58,473 nt of DNA. Origin: a bacterium (GTDB taxonomy: Bacteria; Planctomycetota; Planctomycetia; Pirellulales; Pirellulaceae). Positions 26,047 through 35,211 of this stretch are shown piece by piece. The DNA lies in contig JAUIGN010000058.1 in NCBI GenBank assembly GCA_030430075.1, forward strand, positions 1-58,473, given 5' to 3'. The notes under the pieces are model-generated. The model ran no database searches. It saw nothing but the letters and a program-made list of their open reading frames with translations, and was not told where the DNA came from. Every line of letters starts with the position of its first letter. Position 1 is the first letter of the stretch. The position numbers and the translations under genes are program-made.

Positions 26047-26961
26047 ATGCAGACCAACCCAATGAACCCTCGCTGCCATCCGCAGATCAGCCGGCACGCA
26101 CGCCACCCTGGCATGGTTTGCCGACCAATCATCGGGTTGGCCATGATCCTCACCTTGCTCACGACGGGTGGCCTCCTGGCGGACGATGATGACGGCCGAA
26201 AACCGCCGGCACGCGGCGACCGGCAAGCCTTTCAGCAGCGTATGTTGGCAGAGTTTGATGCAAACCAGGACGGTCGCCTGGACGAAGATGAACGCTCGAA
26301 CATGCGCGCGGCAATGGCCCAGCGCGGGCGGGGTGGCCGGGGAATCGACCGGCAAGCAATCCTCAAGCGGTTCGACCGGGATGGAAATGGACGGCTTGAT
26401 GAAAAAGAGCGGCAAGCAGCCATGCGATCGGCCGGCGGGCGACCAGGAGGCCGCCCCGGGGGGCAGCGGGGGATGCTGGGTCCCGCCCAGCGCGCCCGGT
26501 TGCTGGAGCGTTTCGACGAAGATGGGGACGGGCAGTTGAATACGGCCGAACGCGCCGCGGCGCGGGAAGCGTTCCTCCGCCGAGCTCGTCCGGAGGCAGC
26601 AAAGAACGGGAAGAAGGCGACGGCCGACGAACGCCCCGGCCAAGCTCGACGAGGCAATGGCGAGTTTCTGAAACGATTCGACAAGAATGAGGACGGCCGG
26701 TTGGATGAGAGCGAGCGAGCGGCGGCCCGAGCCGCATTTGCCGCTCGACGGACCGCCGGCGGTCGTCCCAAGGCGCAAAGTGACGGGAACGGCACGGCGG
26801 CCAAGAGATCGGAATCCGGACGGGTGAGCAAACAGGGCCTGTTGGCGGAATTCGATAAGGATGGTGATGGACAGTTGAACAGCGAAGAGCGGGCGGCGGC
26901 TCGAGAGGCGTTCCTGAAAAAGCGGGCCAGCGAGGTGGCGGAGCCGGCAAGCGAGCCGTAA
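26047..26961 (+). CDS. Secreted protein with five EF-hand calcium-binding loops
   Basis: 304 aa; GGAG lies 7 nt before the ATG. Signal peptide at ~24-45 (MVCRPIIGLAMILTLLTTGG) followed by an Asp cluster. Five canonical 12-residue EF loops start near residues 71 (DANQDGRLDEDE), 110 (DRDGNGRLDEKE), 157 (DEDGDGQLNTAE), 212 (DKNEDGRLDESE) and 270 (DKDGDGQLNSEE), each followed by a near-identical RAAAREAF-type helix. They are separated by Gly/Arg/Pro-rich linkers. Such single-loop repeats are common in planctomycete exported proteins and should bind Ca2+. No enzyme domain is present. Confidence 0.9.
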   Translation: MQTNPMNPRCHPQISRHARHPGMVCRPIIGLAMILTLLTTGGLLADDDDGRKPPARGDRQAFQQRMLAEFDANQDGRLDEDERSNMRAAMAQRGRGGRGIDRQAILKRFDRDGNGRLDEKERQAAMRSAGGRPGGRPGGQRGMLGPAQRARLLERFDEDGDGQLNTAERAAAREAFLRRARPEAAKNGKKATADERPGQARRGNGEFLKRFDKNEDGRLDESERAAARAAFAARRTAGGRPKAQSDGNGTAAKRSESGRVSKQGLLAEFDKDGDGQLNSEERAAAREAFLKKRASEVAEPASEP

Positions 26962-27070
26962 TTCGCGGTGCCAGCGGGTGGATGCGGGTCAGAACCGGCC
27001 ACCATGACGCCCCGCCCCGGCGGCGGCAACGCCACTCGTTCGGAGCTGCAGCTCGGGCTATACTACCCGC

Positions 27071-28414
27071 ATGCCTCCCACTGCCTCGCCCCCCAAGCCC
27101 CCCGCGTCGTCGACCTCCTCATCGTCCGCCGGCAGCCGGTCCGCCGCCAAAGTTTCTCCTGGCGGCGGCCCTTCACTGCGTAATTTTTGCGTTTTAGCCG
27201 GTTACCAGATCACCATGCGGACGGGGTGGATCTTCAAGACAGAGAGCGTGATCATGCCCGCCGTGGTCGACTTTGTCGCCGGCCAAGGTTGGATTCGCGG
27301 TTGTCTGCCCCTCTTGAATCGGTTCGGCCATAGCGTGCCCCCGCTGCTGCTGGCACGGCGAGTCAAGAATACGCCTCAGAAGAAACGGGTTTTCTTTCTC
27401 ACGACCGCGCTGCTGACGCTGCTCATCCTGGCCATGGCGGGGCTGCTGGCGATCGCCCAGCAGCAATCGGCGGCCTGGATTCCTGCGGCATTTCTCTTGA
27501 TCTACATGGCATTTTTCGTCTGCATCGGCATCAATCACCTGGCCTTCAATACACTGCAGGGGAAGCTGGTCAAGGCAGTCCGTCGCGGCCGCTTGTTGCT
27601 GGTGGCGAATTTCGTCGGGTCGGTCACGGCCGTCCTGTGTGCATTTTTTCTGCTCCCTTTGTGGCTTGACTCCGACGCGCCCCGATACGATCTGTTGTTC
27701 CTGATGGCGGGCGCCATGTTCGCTTTTTCCGCTCTCCTGGTCACTTTCCTGGTCGAGCAGCGTGACGGCCACCGCGACGCGGCGGTATCCGTCGCGCGAG
27801 TTTTCCTCGACGCATCCACCTTGCTCCGCGGCAACACGCAGTTTCGGCGGCTGGCCTTTGTCGGTGCCATGTTCGGCGCCTCCATGATGCTGTTTCCTCA
27901 TTACCAGCGTCTGGGGCTCCACGAAATGGGGTTGGACCTGAAGAATCTGATGTTGTGGGTGGTGATTCAGAACGTTGGCACCGGGTTGTTTAGCATTCCT
28001 GCCGGGATTGTTGCTGATCGAGTCGGAAACCGGATCGTTCTTCAAGCCGCCTTGCTCGGTGTGGCCTCGGCCCCGATCGTGGCCCTGAGTCTTTGGCAGG
28101 CCGACGTGGGGACCTGGTATTTCCTCGTGTTTCCCCTGGTCGGCTTGACGCCCGTCGTGATCCGCACCTTGCAGAATTTCACACTGGAACTTGCCGAGCC
28201 GGCCGATCACCCCCGCTACCTGGGAACCTTGGGACTGTGTGTCTCGTTGCCGTTGTTCTTTTCGCCCCTGGTCGGCCTATTGATTGACTGGATCGGATTT
28301 GAGATCGTGTTTCTGGGAATCTGTGCGATCGTGCTGGTTGGCTGGTGCACGACGCTCCGGTTGCGCGAGCCGCGTCATCACGTCAACGTAAGTTTCCTGC
28401 AGACGAGTGCTTGA
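27071..28414 (+). CDS. Major facilitator superfamily transporter
   Basis: 447 aa with about ten to twelve predicted TM helices (for example FFLTTALLTLLILAMAGLLA, AAFLLIYMAFFVCIGINHLA, YDLLFLMAGAMFAFSALLV, WVVIQNVGTGLFSIPAGIVA, LPLFFSPLVGLLIDWIG). GIVADRVGNR matches the MFS loop motif G-x-x-x-D-R-x-G. The N-terminal 40 residues are Ser/Pro-rich; an alternative start is the ATG at 27215. Substrate unknown. Only 72 bp separate it from the FtsX-like gene on the same strand. Confidence 0.78.
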   Translation: MPPTASPPKPPASSTSSSSAGSRSAAKVSPGGGPSLRNFCVLAGYQITMRTGWIFKTESVIMPAVVDFVAGQGWIRGCLPLLNRFGHSVPPLLLARRVKNTPQKKRVFFLTTALLTLLILAMAGLLAIAQQQSAAWIPAAFLLIYMAFFVCIGINHLAFNTLQGKLVKAVRRGRLLLVANFVGSVTAVLCAFFLLPLWLDSDAPRYDLLFLMAGAMFAFSALLVTFLVEQRDGHRDAAVSVARVFLDASTLLRGNTQFRRLAFVGAMFGASMMLFPHYQRLGLHEMGLDLKNLMLWVVIQNVGTGLFSIPAGIVADRVGNRIVLQAALLGVASAPIVALSLWQADVGTWYFLVFPLVGLTPVVIRTLQNFTLELAEPADHPRYLGTLGLCVSLPLFFSPLVGLLIDWIGFEIVFLGICAIVLVGWCTTLRLREPRHHVNVSFLQTSA

Positions 28415-28486
28415 GAGAATCGTCCTGGTCGCCGCGCGGATGGCAGATGACGGCCGGGACCATGTCCCCTGCTGCGGAGGTGAACG

Positions 28487-29890
28487 ATGAGTATGTTTCG
28501 GTTGCTGCAAGCAGAACTGTGGCATCGCAAGCTGAACATCACGCTCAGCCTGCTGGCTCTGATGGCGGCCGCCACACTTTTCGTCGCCAGCCCTACGTTG
28601 CTCGGCGGCTACCGTCGTGAATCCGAACGTCAATTGCATGCGATGCAGGCCGCGACGGAGAGCGCCTTGGCAGAAATGCAGGCCGAAACGGACGCCGAAC
28701 TCGTCAACCTGGAACAGAAAGCCGCAGCCGATCTGGCAAATCTGGACAAGCGCACGAAGCGGATCATGCGGGACCTTGGCTTCAACCTGAGGATCGTGCA
28801 CAAGAACACAGATATGTCGAAGCTGTACGCCGAGTTCGTGGCTTTCGACATGCCGCAGGAATACCTCACGCGATTGGCGGAGAGCCCGGAGATCACCAAG
28901 ATCGTGCACCTGGTTGCAACGCTCAAGCAGATGATCCAATGGGAAGGACAGCCGCGGCTGCTCGTTGGCTTCGCCCCTGAAGCAACGCAATCTCACATCG
29001 AGCAAAAGGCCCCGATGGGCTTTCGCATCAAGCCGGGAACGGTCTACCTGGGTGCGATCACCGGCGAAGGCCACGCGGTCGGCGAGAAAATCGAAATCCT
29101 GGGCCGGGAGTTCGAGATTGCCCGCATTCTTCCGGCGCACGGCACGGCGGAGGAGGACATTGCCATCTGCATGCACCTGGAAGACGCCCAAGCCGTGCTC
29201 GAAAAGCCGGATCGTATCAGTGAGATCCTGGCCCTCGGCTGCAAGTGCAAGACGGTGGAACGCATCGAAGAAATCGCCCAGCAACTCGAACTGGTGCTCC
29301 CGGAAGCCAAGGTCACGGAACAGCGGATTCAAGCGATCGCCCGCGACGACCAGCGCAAGCTGATCGTCAATCACCACGCGCAAACGATGGCCGACTACCG
29401 TGCCAACCGGGAACGGATCATGCAGCAGGAGCAGGAAAGCCAACAGCAGATTGTGGCGCAAGAGGTGGCCCACCGAACCAGCGTGATGGGATTGCTGACG
29501 GGAGTCACTTCCGTGGTGACGCCGCTGGTCGTCCTGGTCTGCGCCATCTGGGTGGGCATGCTGGCGTGGTCGAATGTCCGCGAACGTCGAGTAGAAATCG
29601 GCCTTCTCCGAGCCCTCGGCAAGAGCTCTGCCAGCATCGCCGGCCTGTTTCTGGGGAAGGCAATGTTGCTTGGCTTCGTGGGCGGCGCCGTCGGTTGCGG
29701 GCTGGGCTACTTGATGGCAAGGTGGCTGGCCACCGGAATGCTCGGTGTGGATGCCGGGCAGTTCACCCCCTCGCTGCTCGCCTCCTGCTGCACACTGCTG
29801 GGAACGCCCCTGGTCGCCGCGATGGCCAGTTACCTGCCCACCCTTTCGGCAGTCAATCAAGACCCGGCTGTGGTCCTGATGGATGGTTGA
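28487..29890 (+). CDS. FtsX/MacB-like ABC transporter permease
   Basis: 467 aa with an excellent SD (GGAGGTGA, 4 nt from the ATG). TM1 (KLNITLSLLALMAAATLFVA) is followed by a large periplasmic domain containing a Glu/Ala-rich coiled coil (~45-85). A second coiled coil (~300-325) leads into three C-terminal TM helices with the FtsX signature RERRVEIGLLRALGKSSASIAGLFLGKA. Such permeases work with a separate ATPase in export or mechanotransmission (MacB, LolCE, FtsEX). No ATPase gene is adjacent, so its partner must be encoded elsewhere. Confidence 0.85.
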   Translation: MSMFRLLQAELWHRKLNITLSLLALMAAATLFVASPTLLGGYRRESERQLHAMQAATESALAEMQAETDAELVNLEQKAAADLANLDKRTKRIMRDLGFNLRIVHKNTDMSKLYAEFVAFDMPQEYLTRLAESPEITKIVHLVATLKQMIQWEGQPRLLVGFAPEATQSHIEQKAPMGFRIKPGTVYLGAITGEGHAVGEKIEILGREFEIARILPAHGTAEEDIAICMHLEDAQAVLEKPDRISEILALGCKCKTVERIEEIAQQLELVLPEAKVTEQRIQAIARDDQRKLIVNHHAQTMADYRANRERIMQQEQESQQQIVAQEVAHRTSVMGLLTGVTSVVTPLVVLVCAIWVGMLAWSNVRERRVEIGLLRALGKSSASIAGLFLGKAMLLGFVGGAVGCGLGYLMARWLATGMLGVDAGQFTPSLLASCCTLLGTPLVAAMASYLPTLSAVNQDPAVVLMDG

Positions 29891-30025
29891 GCCAAGACGG
29901 CCATCCCCGGTCGCAAACCGGCGCGGCGACACGGATTCGCTGCCCTGAGTCCTCGAACAATGCGGGCGGGGAGTTCGCCGCGATGCGCCGACACGATCTC
30001 TCGGGATCGTTCGCCCCACAATCGT

Positions 30026-30997
30026 TTAGGAACCGTCGCTTTCACCGGCTGCCGGTTCCGTCTTCAACCGGGCCCAGACATTCGCCAGGAGCGTTCCCGT
30101 CAACATGCAGCCGAATGTGTAAATGGCCGGTGCAATCGCCACCGTCGTTCCCGGAAAGAGCGACATCGCCAGCCAGGTACCCAACCCGGCATTCTGCATG
30201 CCGACTTCCAACGTCAAGGCTCTCCGCATGGCATTCGGCAGGCGAAGCGCCGTGCCGCCGAGAAACCCGGCGGCATAGCCTCCCATGTTGACCAGAATCA
30301 GCGCGATCAACAGTTGCAGATGCACCTGGTCAATGCGGTCGCGATTCTTGCCGACCACGACCGCCACAATCCAGAGAATCGCCAGGTTGGCGACCCGCGC
30401 CCCTTGCCGCGTGGCACATTCCTGCCAACCGGGGAGCATCCGGCTGAGCAGGTGTCCGACAACGACCGGCCCGACCACGGTTAGAAACAGCGACACGCTG
30501 ACCTCGCTCATGGACAGTGTCACCGACTTGTCCGCGGCCAGGGCCATCCCCAGCAACAAGGGGACGGCGACAGGAGACAACAGCGTGGCGGTGGTCGTCA
30601 GACTGACCGAGTAACTGATGTTGCCGCGCGCATTCATCGTCAACACGTTAGACGCCATGGCGCCGGGCACGCAGCCAACCATCACCAGGCCCAGGAAAGG
30701 ATCACCGCGCAAGCCCATCAGCTTGCCAATCGCGAATGCCAAGAGCGGCATCGTCACAAACTGAACGGCCGTCCCCCCCAGCACGGAGGGCCAGCGGCGA
30801 ATCACCTGGCGGACTTCGTCGCGCGGCAGCATCATGCCGATTGCGAACATCGTGATCCCGATCAGCCAGGAGATGACCCCGCCGGTGGTTGCCATGAACG
30901 GATCAAAGGCCCCTCCCGTAATCTGCAGCACGGCCGGCCAGACATAGGCCAGGATCGAAGACAGGAGGAGCCAGACCAGCAGGTACCGTTGCAGCAT
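30026..30997 (-). CDS. Bile acid:sodium symporter (SBF/BASS) family transporter
   Basis: 323 aa, 9-10 predicted TM helices. Family hallmarks are GGVISWLIGITMFAIGMML near the N-terminus, GLVMVGCVPGAMASNVLTMNARGN (discontinuous helix at the Na+ sites) and LTLEVGMQNAGLGTWLAM. SBF proteins cotransport organic anions, keto acids or pantothenate-like compounds with Na+; the bacterial substrate here is unknown. Convergent with the FtsX-like gene (135 bp apart) and divergent from the YHS-type gene. Confidence 0.88.
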   Translation of the reverse strand: MLQRYLLVWLLLSSILAYVWPAVLQITGGAFDPFMATTGGVISWLIGITMFAIGMMLPRDEVRQVIRRWPSVLGGTAVQFVTMPLLAFAIGKLMGLRGDPFLGLVMVGCVPGAMASNVLTMNARGNISYSVSLTTTATLLSPVAVPLLLGMALAADKSVTLSMSEVSVSLFLTVVGPVVVGHLLSRMLPGWQECATRQGARVANLAILWIVAVVVGKNRDRIDQVHLQLLIALILVNMGGYAAGFLGGTALRLPNAMRRALTLEVGMQNAGLGTWLAMSLFPGTTVAIAPAIYTFGCMLTGTLLANVWARLKTEPAAGESDGS

Positions 30998-31106
30998 GAG
31001 GTGGTTTCCCAGGTTCCCGACCGAGGTGAAGTGTGTGCCAGCTTACAGTAGGGGGAAAATTGTGTGATCCGCTCGTGAAAAATGCGGGAGAAACTGGTGA
31101 GTTTAG

Positions 31107-31136
31107 TTGACACGTGACGATTGTAGTGTCGACAAT
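31107..31136 (+). promoter_or_regulatory. Candidate sigma70 promoter for the double-YHS gene
   Basis: Consensus -35 TTGACA (31107-31112), 18-bp spacer, -10 GACAAT (31131-31136, 4 of 6 to TATAAT). The start codon is ~85 bp downstream. Confidence 0.4.
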
Positions 31137-31224
31137 GTAGCGAGATTCGACTATCTACAAAACTCGCCGACCGTCGGCAGTTTTCCACTCAAGTTTCCTT
31201 GCCCATGTTCACTGAGGTCTCTCC

Positions 31225-31689
31225 ATGAAAGCTCGTGCAATTTTGTTCGGTGTAGCGTCCGTCGCCCTGTTGTCCCTGACCGTCTACGCCGCCGAAGGGA
31301 TCAAGCTCGATGGCATCAAGTGCGTGATGAACCCCAAGGCAGCAGCCAAGGCCGACAAATCCTCTGAATACAAGGGCGGCAAGGTGTTCTTTTGCTGTGC
31401 GAATTGCCCCAAGGGTTTCGCCAAGAAGATTGCCGCCAAGGACAAGCTGACCGCCGCCAAGGGGAACGCCCAGTTGGTCGCGACCGGCCAAGCCAAGCAA
31501 TCCAAGTGCGTTTTCTCCGGTGGTCCGGCGAAGGACGGTACCGAAGTCGCCGTCGCGGGTGCCAAGATCAAGTTCTGCTGCAACAACTGCCAGGCCAAAG
31601 CCAAGAAGCTGGAAGGCGACGAGAAGCTGATCGCCTTGATCGGCGACGCGGCCTACGAAAAGGGCGGCTTCAAAGTCAAGCAGGACTAG
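31225..31689 (+). CDS. Periplasmic protein with two YHS/TRASH-like cysteine domains
   Basis: 154 aa; GAGGT is 8 nt before the ATG. Cleavable signal peptide (MKARAILFGVASVALLSLTVYAA). Two related modules follow: KCVMNPKAA...YKGGKVFFCCANC (~residues 33-60) and KCVFSGGPAK...VAGAKIKFCCNNC (~93-120). Each has a single Cys, a strand, then FCC-x-N-C. This spacing is that of YHS/TRASH metal-binding domains, so a periplasmic metal sensor, scavenger or chaperone is likely (inference). It is Lys/Ala-rich, basic, monocistronic, and closed by a strong terminator, suggesting high expression. Confidence 0.85.
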   Translation: MKARAILFGVASVALLSLTVYAAEGIKLDGIKCVMNPKAAAKADKSSEYKGGKVFFCCANCPKGFAKKIAAKDKLTAAKGNAQLVATGQAKQSKCVFSGGPAKDGTEVAVAGAKIKFCCNNCQAKAKKLEGDEKLIALIGDAAYEKGGFKVKQD

Positions 31690-31740
31690 CCTGAACCGCC
31701 ATCACCGACGGCAACGTGCCGATCCGGTTCGACAAACACG

Positions 31741-31774
31741 CAGGGGGACATCCATCGGGTGTCCCCCTGTTTTT
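31741..31774 (+). terminator. Rho-independent terminator of the double-YHS gene
   Basis: Perfect 10-bp stem CAGGGGGACA (31741-31750) / TGTCCCCCTG (31760-31769), 9-nt loop, then TTTTT. It lies 51 nt after the stop codon. Confidence 0.93.
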
Positions 31775-31977
31775 GTACCGTCTTCTTTCTTCTGGGACCG
31801 CCTACACGTCCGCTTCCCGTCACGCCGCGCACCAACCTGGCGGCATCGGCAATTCGGCATTTCTTGCCGTCAACTGATCTACCATCGACCAGCGCATCCT
31901 GCGATACTCCGCGCGCGACTGCCCGCGAGGCAATCCCCAACGTGACCAATCAGCGGTACGGACGTGGAGCGAACTGG

Positions 31978-33198
31978 ATGCGTATCTTTTTCTCCGTTGG
32001 TGAGCCAAGCGGCGATCTGCATGGCGCCAACCTGATTCGCGAGCTGCAAAAACGCGCGCCGCACGTCGAGTGCGTAGGATACGGCGGCCCGCGAATGGCA
32101 GAGGCCGGCTGTCAGTTACACGAAGACTTGACGCGACTGGCCGTAATGTGGTTCCTGCGGGTCTTGCTGAACCTGCATCATTTCCTTGGCTTGCTGAGGC
32201 GGGCGGAGCAACATTTTCGTGATGAGCGCCCCGACGCCGTGGTGTTGATCGATTACCCCGGCTTCAACTGGTGGATCGCGCGAGCGGCAAAGAACCAGGG
32301 GATCCCCGTCTTCTACTATGGCGTCCCACAGTTGTGGGCCTGGGCCGGTTGGCGCATCCGCAAGATGCGCCGCTTTGTCGACCACGTGCTGTGCAAACTG
32401 CCGTTCGAAGCCGACTGGTACACGGAACGCGGCTGCCGGGCTACCTTCGTCGGACACCCGTTCTTTGACGAGACCAGCAACCACGAGCTGGATCGCCCCT
32501 TCATCACCGGCCTGCAGATCGAGTCGGATCAACCGTTGGTCACGATTCTGCCCGGTTCCCGGACACAGGAAGTGAAGGGCAACCTGCCGTCGTTTCTACG
32601 CACAGCCGCCCGGATCCGGAAGCGGCTACCCCAGGTCCGTTTCGCGATCGGCTCGTTCAATGAGCAGCAGGCCGAACTCGCGCGGCAGTTTGTCGATGAC
32701 CACGGCATGCACATCGACGTGTTCACGGGCAAGACGCCGGAGTTGATCCAGGCGGCAACCTGCTGCCTGGCTTGCTCGGGATCCGTCTCATTGCAATTGC
32801 TGGCTTACGAAAAGCCTACCGTGATCCTCTACCGAGTGAACCCCATCGCCTTGTTTGCCCAGCGCTTCTTCCGAACGGTCAAGTACATCACGCTGGTGAA
32901 CTTGCTGGCCTCCAGCGATGTCTTTCCCCGGAAAGTGACCGTGTTCGATCCGGACGCCCCGGGTGCGGAGGCGATTCCCTTTCCGGAGTACCTGACGGCA
33001 AGCGATAAATCCGAGGCGATGGCGGCACACGTGCAGCGGTGGTTGACCGACGAACCGTCCCGCCAACAGCGAGTCGCTCAGCTACGCGAGCTCAAACACC
33101 GGTTCGCTCATCGCGGCGCGTCGTCCCGCGCGGCTGACTACATCATGCAGCAACTCGGCACGGCAACTCCCGGCCCGCCCGCGCGGCGATCCGCTTGA
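31978..33198 (+). CDS. lpxB: Lipid-A-disaccharide synthase
   Basis: 406 aa from the ATG at 31978, chosen because it starts MRIFFSVGEPSGDLHGANL, the conserved LpxB N-terminus; GGAG is 8 nt upstream. The frame upstream to 31759 overlaps the terminator. LpxB (GT19) condenses UDP-2,3-diacylglucosamine with lipid X in the Raetz pathway at the inner-membrane face. Motifs: GYGGPRMAEAGCQL, VVLIDYPGFNWWIA, YYGVPQLWAWAGWRIRKM, FVGHPFFDE, ILPGSRTQEVKGNLP, CLACSGSVSLQLLAYEKPTV. The Arg/Ala-rich tail is a normal extension. It shows the cell makes lipid A; no other lpx gene is in the window. Confidence 0.95.
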   Translation: MRIFFSVGEPSGDLHGANLIRELQKRAPHVECVGYGGPRMAEAGCQLHEDLTRLAVMWFLRVLLNLHHFLGLLRRAEQHFRDERPDAVVLIDYPGFNWWIARAAKNQGIPVFYYGVPQLWAWAGWRIRKMRRFVDHVLCKLPFEADWYTERGCRATFVGHPFFDETSNHELDRPFITGLQIESDQPLVTILPGSRTQEVKGNLPSFLRTAARIRKRLPQVRFAIGSFNEQQAELARQFVDDHGMHIDVFTGKTPELIQAATCCLACSGSVSLQLLAYEKPTVILYRVNPIALFAQRFFRTVKYITLVNLLASSDVFPRKVTVFDPDAPGAEAIPFPEYLTASDKSEAMAAHVQRWLTDEPSRQQRVAQLRELKHRFAHRGASSRAADYIMQQLGTATPGPPARRSA

Positions 33199-33571
33199 AT
33201 TCAGTTGCCCTACCAAACGATCGCGGCAGATCTCCGACAGTTCGAAAGGCCCCGGGGTGCACGGCCGTTTCGCGGGACCGCCTTGCGGGCGGGAGAGGGA
33301 CGCGGACCTTGGCGATCTCGCGGACAGTCGCTACAAATTGGGGTGAGCCAACGAGGGTTTCAACAGGGATGCCGCGTTCCCGCCATCGTCGCCTCAGATG
33401 GCAACAAGCATCGGGTTACTCTGGTGCCCGGACCGGTAACCGTCGATGCGCCCGGGCATGAGACGGGAAGGGACGTTGGTCGAGCGATCATTGGCGAATG
33501 CCGGGCTCGCCTTCCCGCTTCGTCGTGGCGGCGCGTTTCGTCGGTTGTCACCACTAGAGAAGGACCAACCT
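33199..33571. other. Intergenic, no gene seen
   Basis: 373 bp between lpxB and the site-2 protease. The protease frame stays open upstream to 33446, but that extension is Arg-rich and not membrane-like. Nothing else recognised. Confidence 0.45.
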
Positions 33572-34369
33572 GTGTTATTGGGTGAACCTCCGCAAACGCA
33601 ATACGATCTCAACTTCAGCATCCTGGGGTTTCCGGTTCGCGTTCATCCGTTTTTCTGGCTGGCCGCATTTATCCTGGGAAGCCGGGGCGCGAGTGGCGAG
33701 GATGCCGGGCTGCTGTTGCTGATCTGGGTTGTTGCCCTGTTTGTCTCGATCCTGGTTCACGAGTTGGGGCACTCGTTGATGATGCGCCGCTTCGGAATTT
33801 CATCGCACATTGTGTTGCACATGATGGGCGGGTTGGCGATCCCGGATTCGTTTGGCTTCGGGGCCCGCTCGAACGACTCGCGCACGTCGATCCTGATCTC
33901 GTTCGCGGGCCCCGCCGCCGGCTTCCTGTTCGCTGCCCTGATCGTTCTGGTGATCCTCGCCACCGGCGGACGATTTCAGATTGACCCGTCACATTTCCCG
34001 TTTTACCGCTTCGCGTTGAACGTCGCGCCTGGACCAGAGATCAATCCCTGGGAACAACTGACGCACGCACTCCTCTACATCAACATCTTTTGGGGACTCG
34101 TCAACCTGCTTCCCGTCTATCCTTTGGACGGCGGCCAGATCGCTCGCACCGTGATGATCGATCAGGATCCTGGTCGAGGTGCCATCAATTCGCTTTGGCT
34201 GTCGGTCTTCGCCGGTGCCGGGATGGCGGTCGTTGGGTATGCGGTGCTGCATAGCTTTTTCGTGCTCATCATGTTCGGCATGCTGGCGGCTCAGAGCTAC
34301 ATGGCTATCCAACAAATGCGGGGCGGCGGGTTTGGCGGCGGCGGGTTCGGCGGCGGCAATCCGTGGTGA
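33572..34369 (+). CDS. Site-2-protease-like M50 membrane metallopeptidase
   Basis: 265 aa from a GTG at 33572, preceded by AGAAGGA at 7 nt. Six or so TM helices. The zinc motif HExxH is HELGH in SILVHELGHSLMMRRFG (~residue 60), and the third ligand Asp lies in NLLPVYPLDGGQIART (NxxPxxxLDG). These mark the rhomboid-unrelated intramembrane M50 family, minimal Rv2625c/SpoIVFB-like type without a PDZ domain. Substrates are often anti-sigma factors or signal-peptide remnants. The extreme C-terminus is a Gly-rich tail (GGGFGGGGFGGG). The following hydrolase gene begins within or just after its stop. Confidence 0.9.
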   Translation: MLLGEPPQTQYDLNFSILGFPVRVHPFFWLAAFILGSRGASGEDAGLLLLIWVVALFVSILVHELGHSLMMRRFGISSHIVLHMMGGLAIPDSFGFGARSNDSRTSILISFAGPAAGFLFAALIVLVILATGGRFQIDPSHFPFYRFALNVAPGPEINPWEQLTHALLYINIFWGLVNLLPVYPLDGGQIARTVMIDQDPGRGAINSLWLSVFAGAGMAVVGYAVLHSFFVLIMFGMLAAQSYMAIQQMRGGGFGGGGFGGGNPW

Positions 34370-34374
34370 GCAGG

Positions 34375-35211
34375 ATGGGCGGGAACAGCGGTGCGAATGC
34401 GAGTGGCGGTCCGAACCAGGCGCCTGATGAGCCGGCACGCCCCGGGCAGCACGAGCGGGCCGTCATCCTGGGGGCCAGCAACGTGATCCGCGGCATTTCT
34501 ACCGTGCTTGCAACCGCGGAACGCTGCTGTGGTCGGCCCGGAGATATCCTCATCGCGTCCGGGCACGGGCGGTCCTATGGGATGCGCAGCCGAGTTTTCG
34601 GGCGGGCGCTGCCTGGAATCACGCAATGCGGTCTCTGGAAGGCACTTGCCGAACGACGGCCCGCGAAAACGGTCGCGCTGCTGACGGATATCGGCAACGA
34701 TCTGCTGTACGGCGCATCCGTCGACACGATTGTCACCTGGGTCGAAACCTGCCTGGAACGCTTGCGACCGGGTGCAGATCGCCTGATCCTCACCGAGCTG
34801 CCGCTTGAAAACATCGAGCGGCTCACCCCCGCCAAGTTCTTTGCGGTCCGCACCCTTCTCTTTCCCCGGTCGCGTTTATCGTTGACCGCGGCACAGGACA
34901 TGGCCGCGGCGGTGAACGACCAAGTGAAGATGCTGGCATCTTCCTTTGAGGCGACCCTGATCAAGCCGGCAGCATCCTGGTACGGCATCGATCCGATTCA
35001 CATTCATCACCGCCACGAATCCCTGGCCTGGCAGGCGATCATGGCGCCGTGGCGAACGGAGATGGCAACATGCTGCGATCCGGCGTCGCCGTCGCCTCGG
35101 ATTCGCGCTACCTCCTGTCGACCACAAGTCCGTTGGCTCTGCGGGATCGAACAACGGTGTCCGCAGCCTGCCGTTCAACTTGCCAGCGGAACGCAGGTCT
35201 CCTTTTTTTGA
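34375..35211 (+). CDS. SGNH/GDSL-like hydrolase
   Basis: 278 aa from the ATG at 34375; GTGs at 34363 and 34366 would overlap the protease gene by a few bases, and the choice is open. SGNH-like landmarks are AVILGASNVIRG (block I, GxS), DIGNDLLYG (block III, GxND) and DPIHIHHR (block V, D-x-x-H). Esterase or deacylase activity on a lipid or sugar ester is probable; the substrate is unknown. The last ~40 residues, rich in Ser/Pro/Cys, are lower complexity. Probably co-transcribed with the M50 protease. Confidence 0.72.
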   Translation: MGGNSGANASGGPNQAPDEPARPGQHERAVILGASNVIRGISTVLATAERCCGRPGDILIASGHGRSYGMRSRVFGRALPGITQCGLWKALAERRPAKTVALLTDIGNDLLYGASVDTIVTWVETCLERLRPGADRLILTELPLENIERLTPAKFFAVRTLLFPRSRLSLTAAQDMAAAVNDQVKMLASSFEATLIKPAASWYGIDPIHIHHRHESLAWQAIMAPWRTEMATCCDPASPSPRIRATSCRPQVRWLCGIEQRCPQPAVQLASGTQVSFF

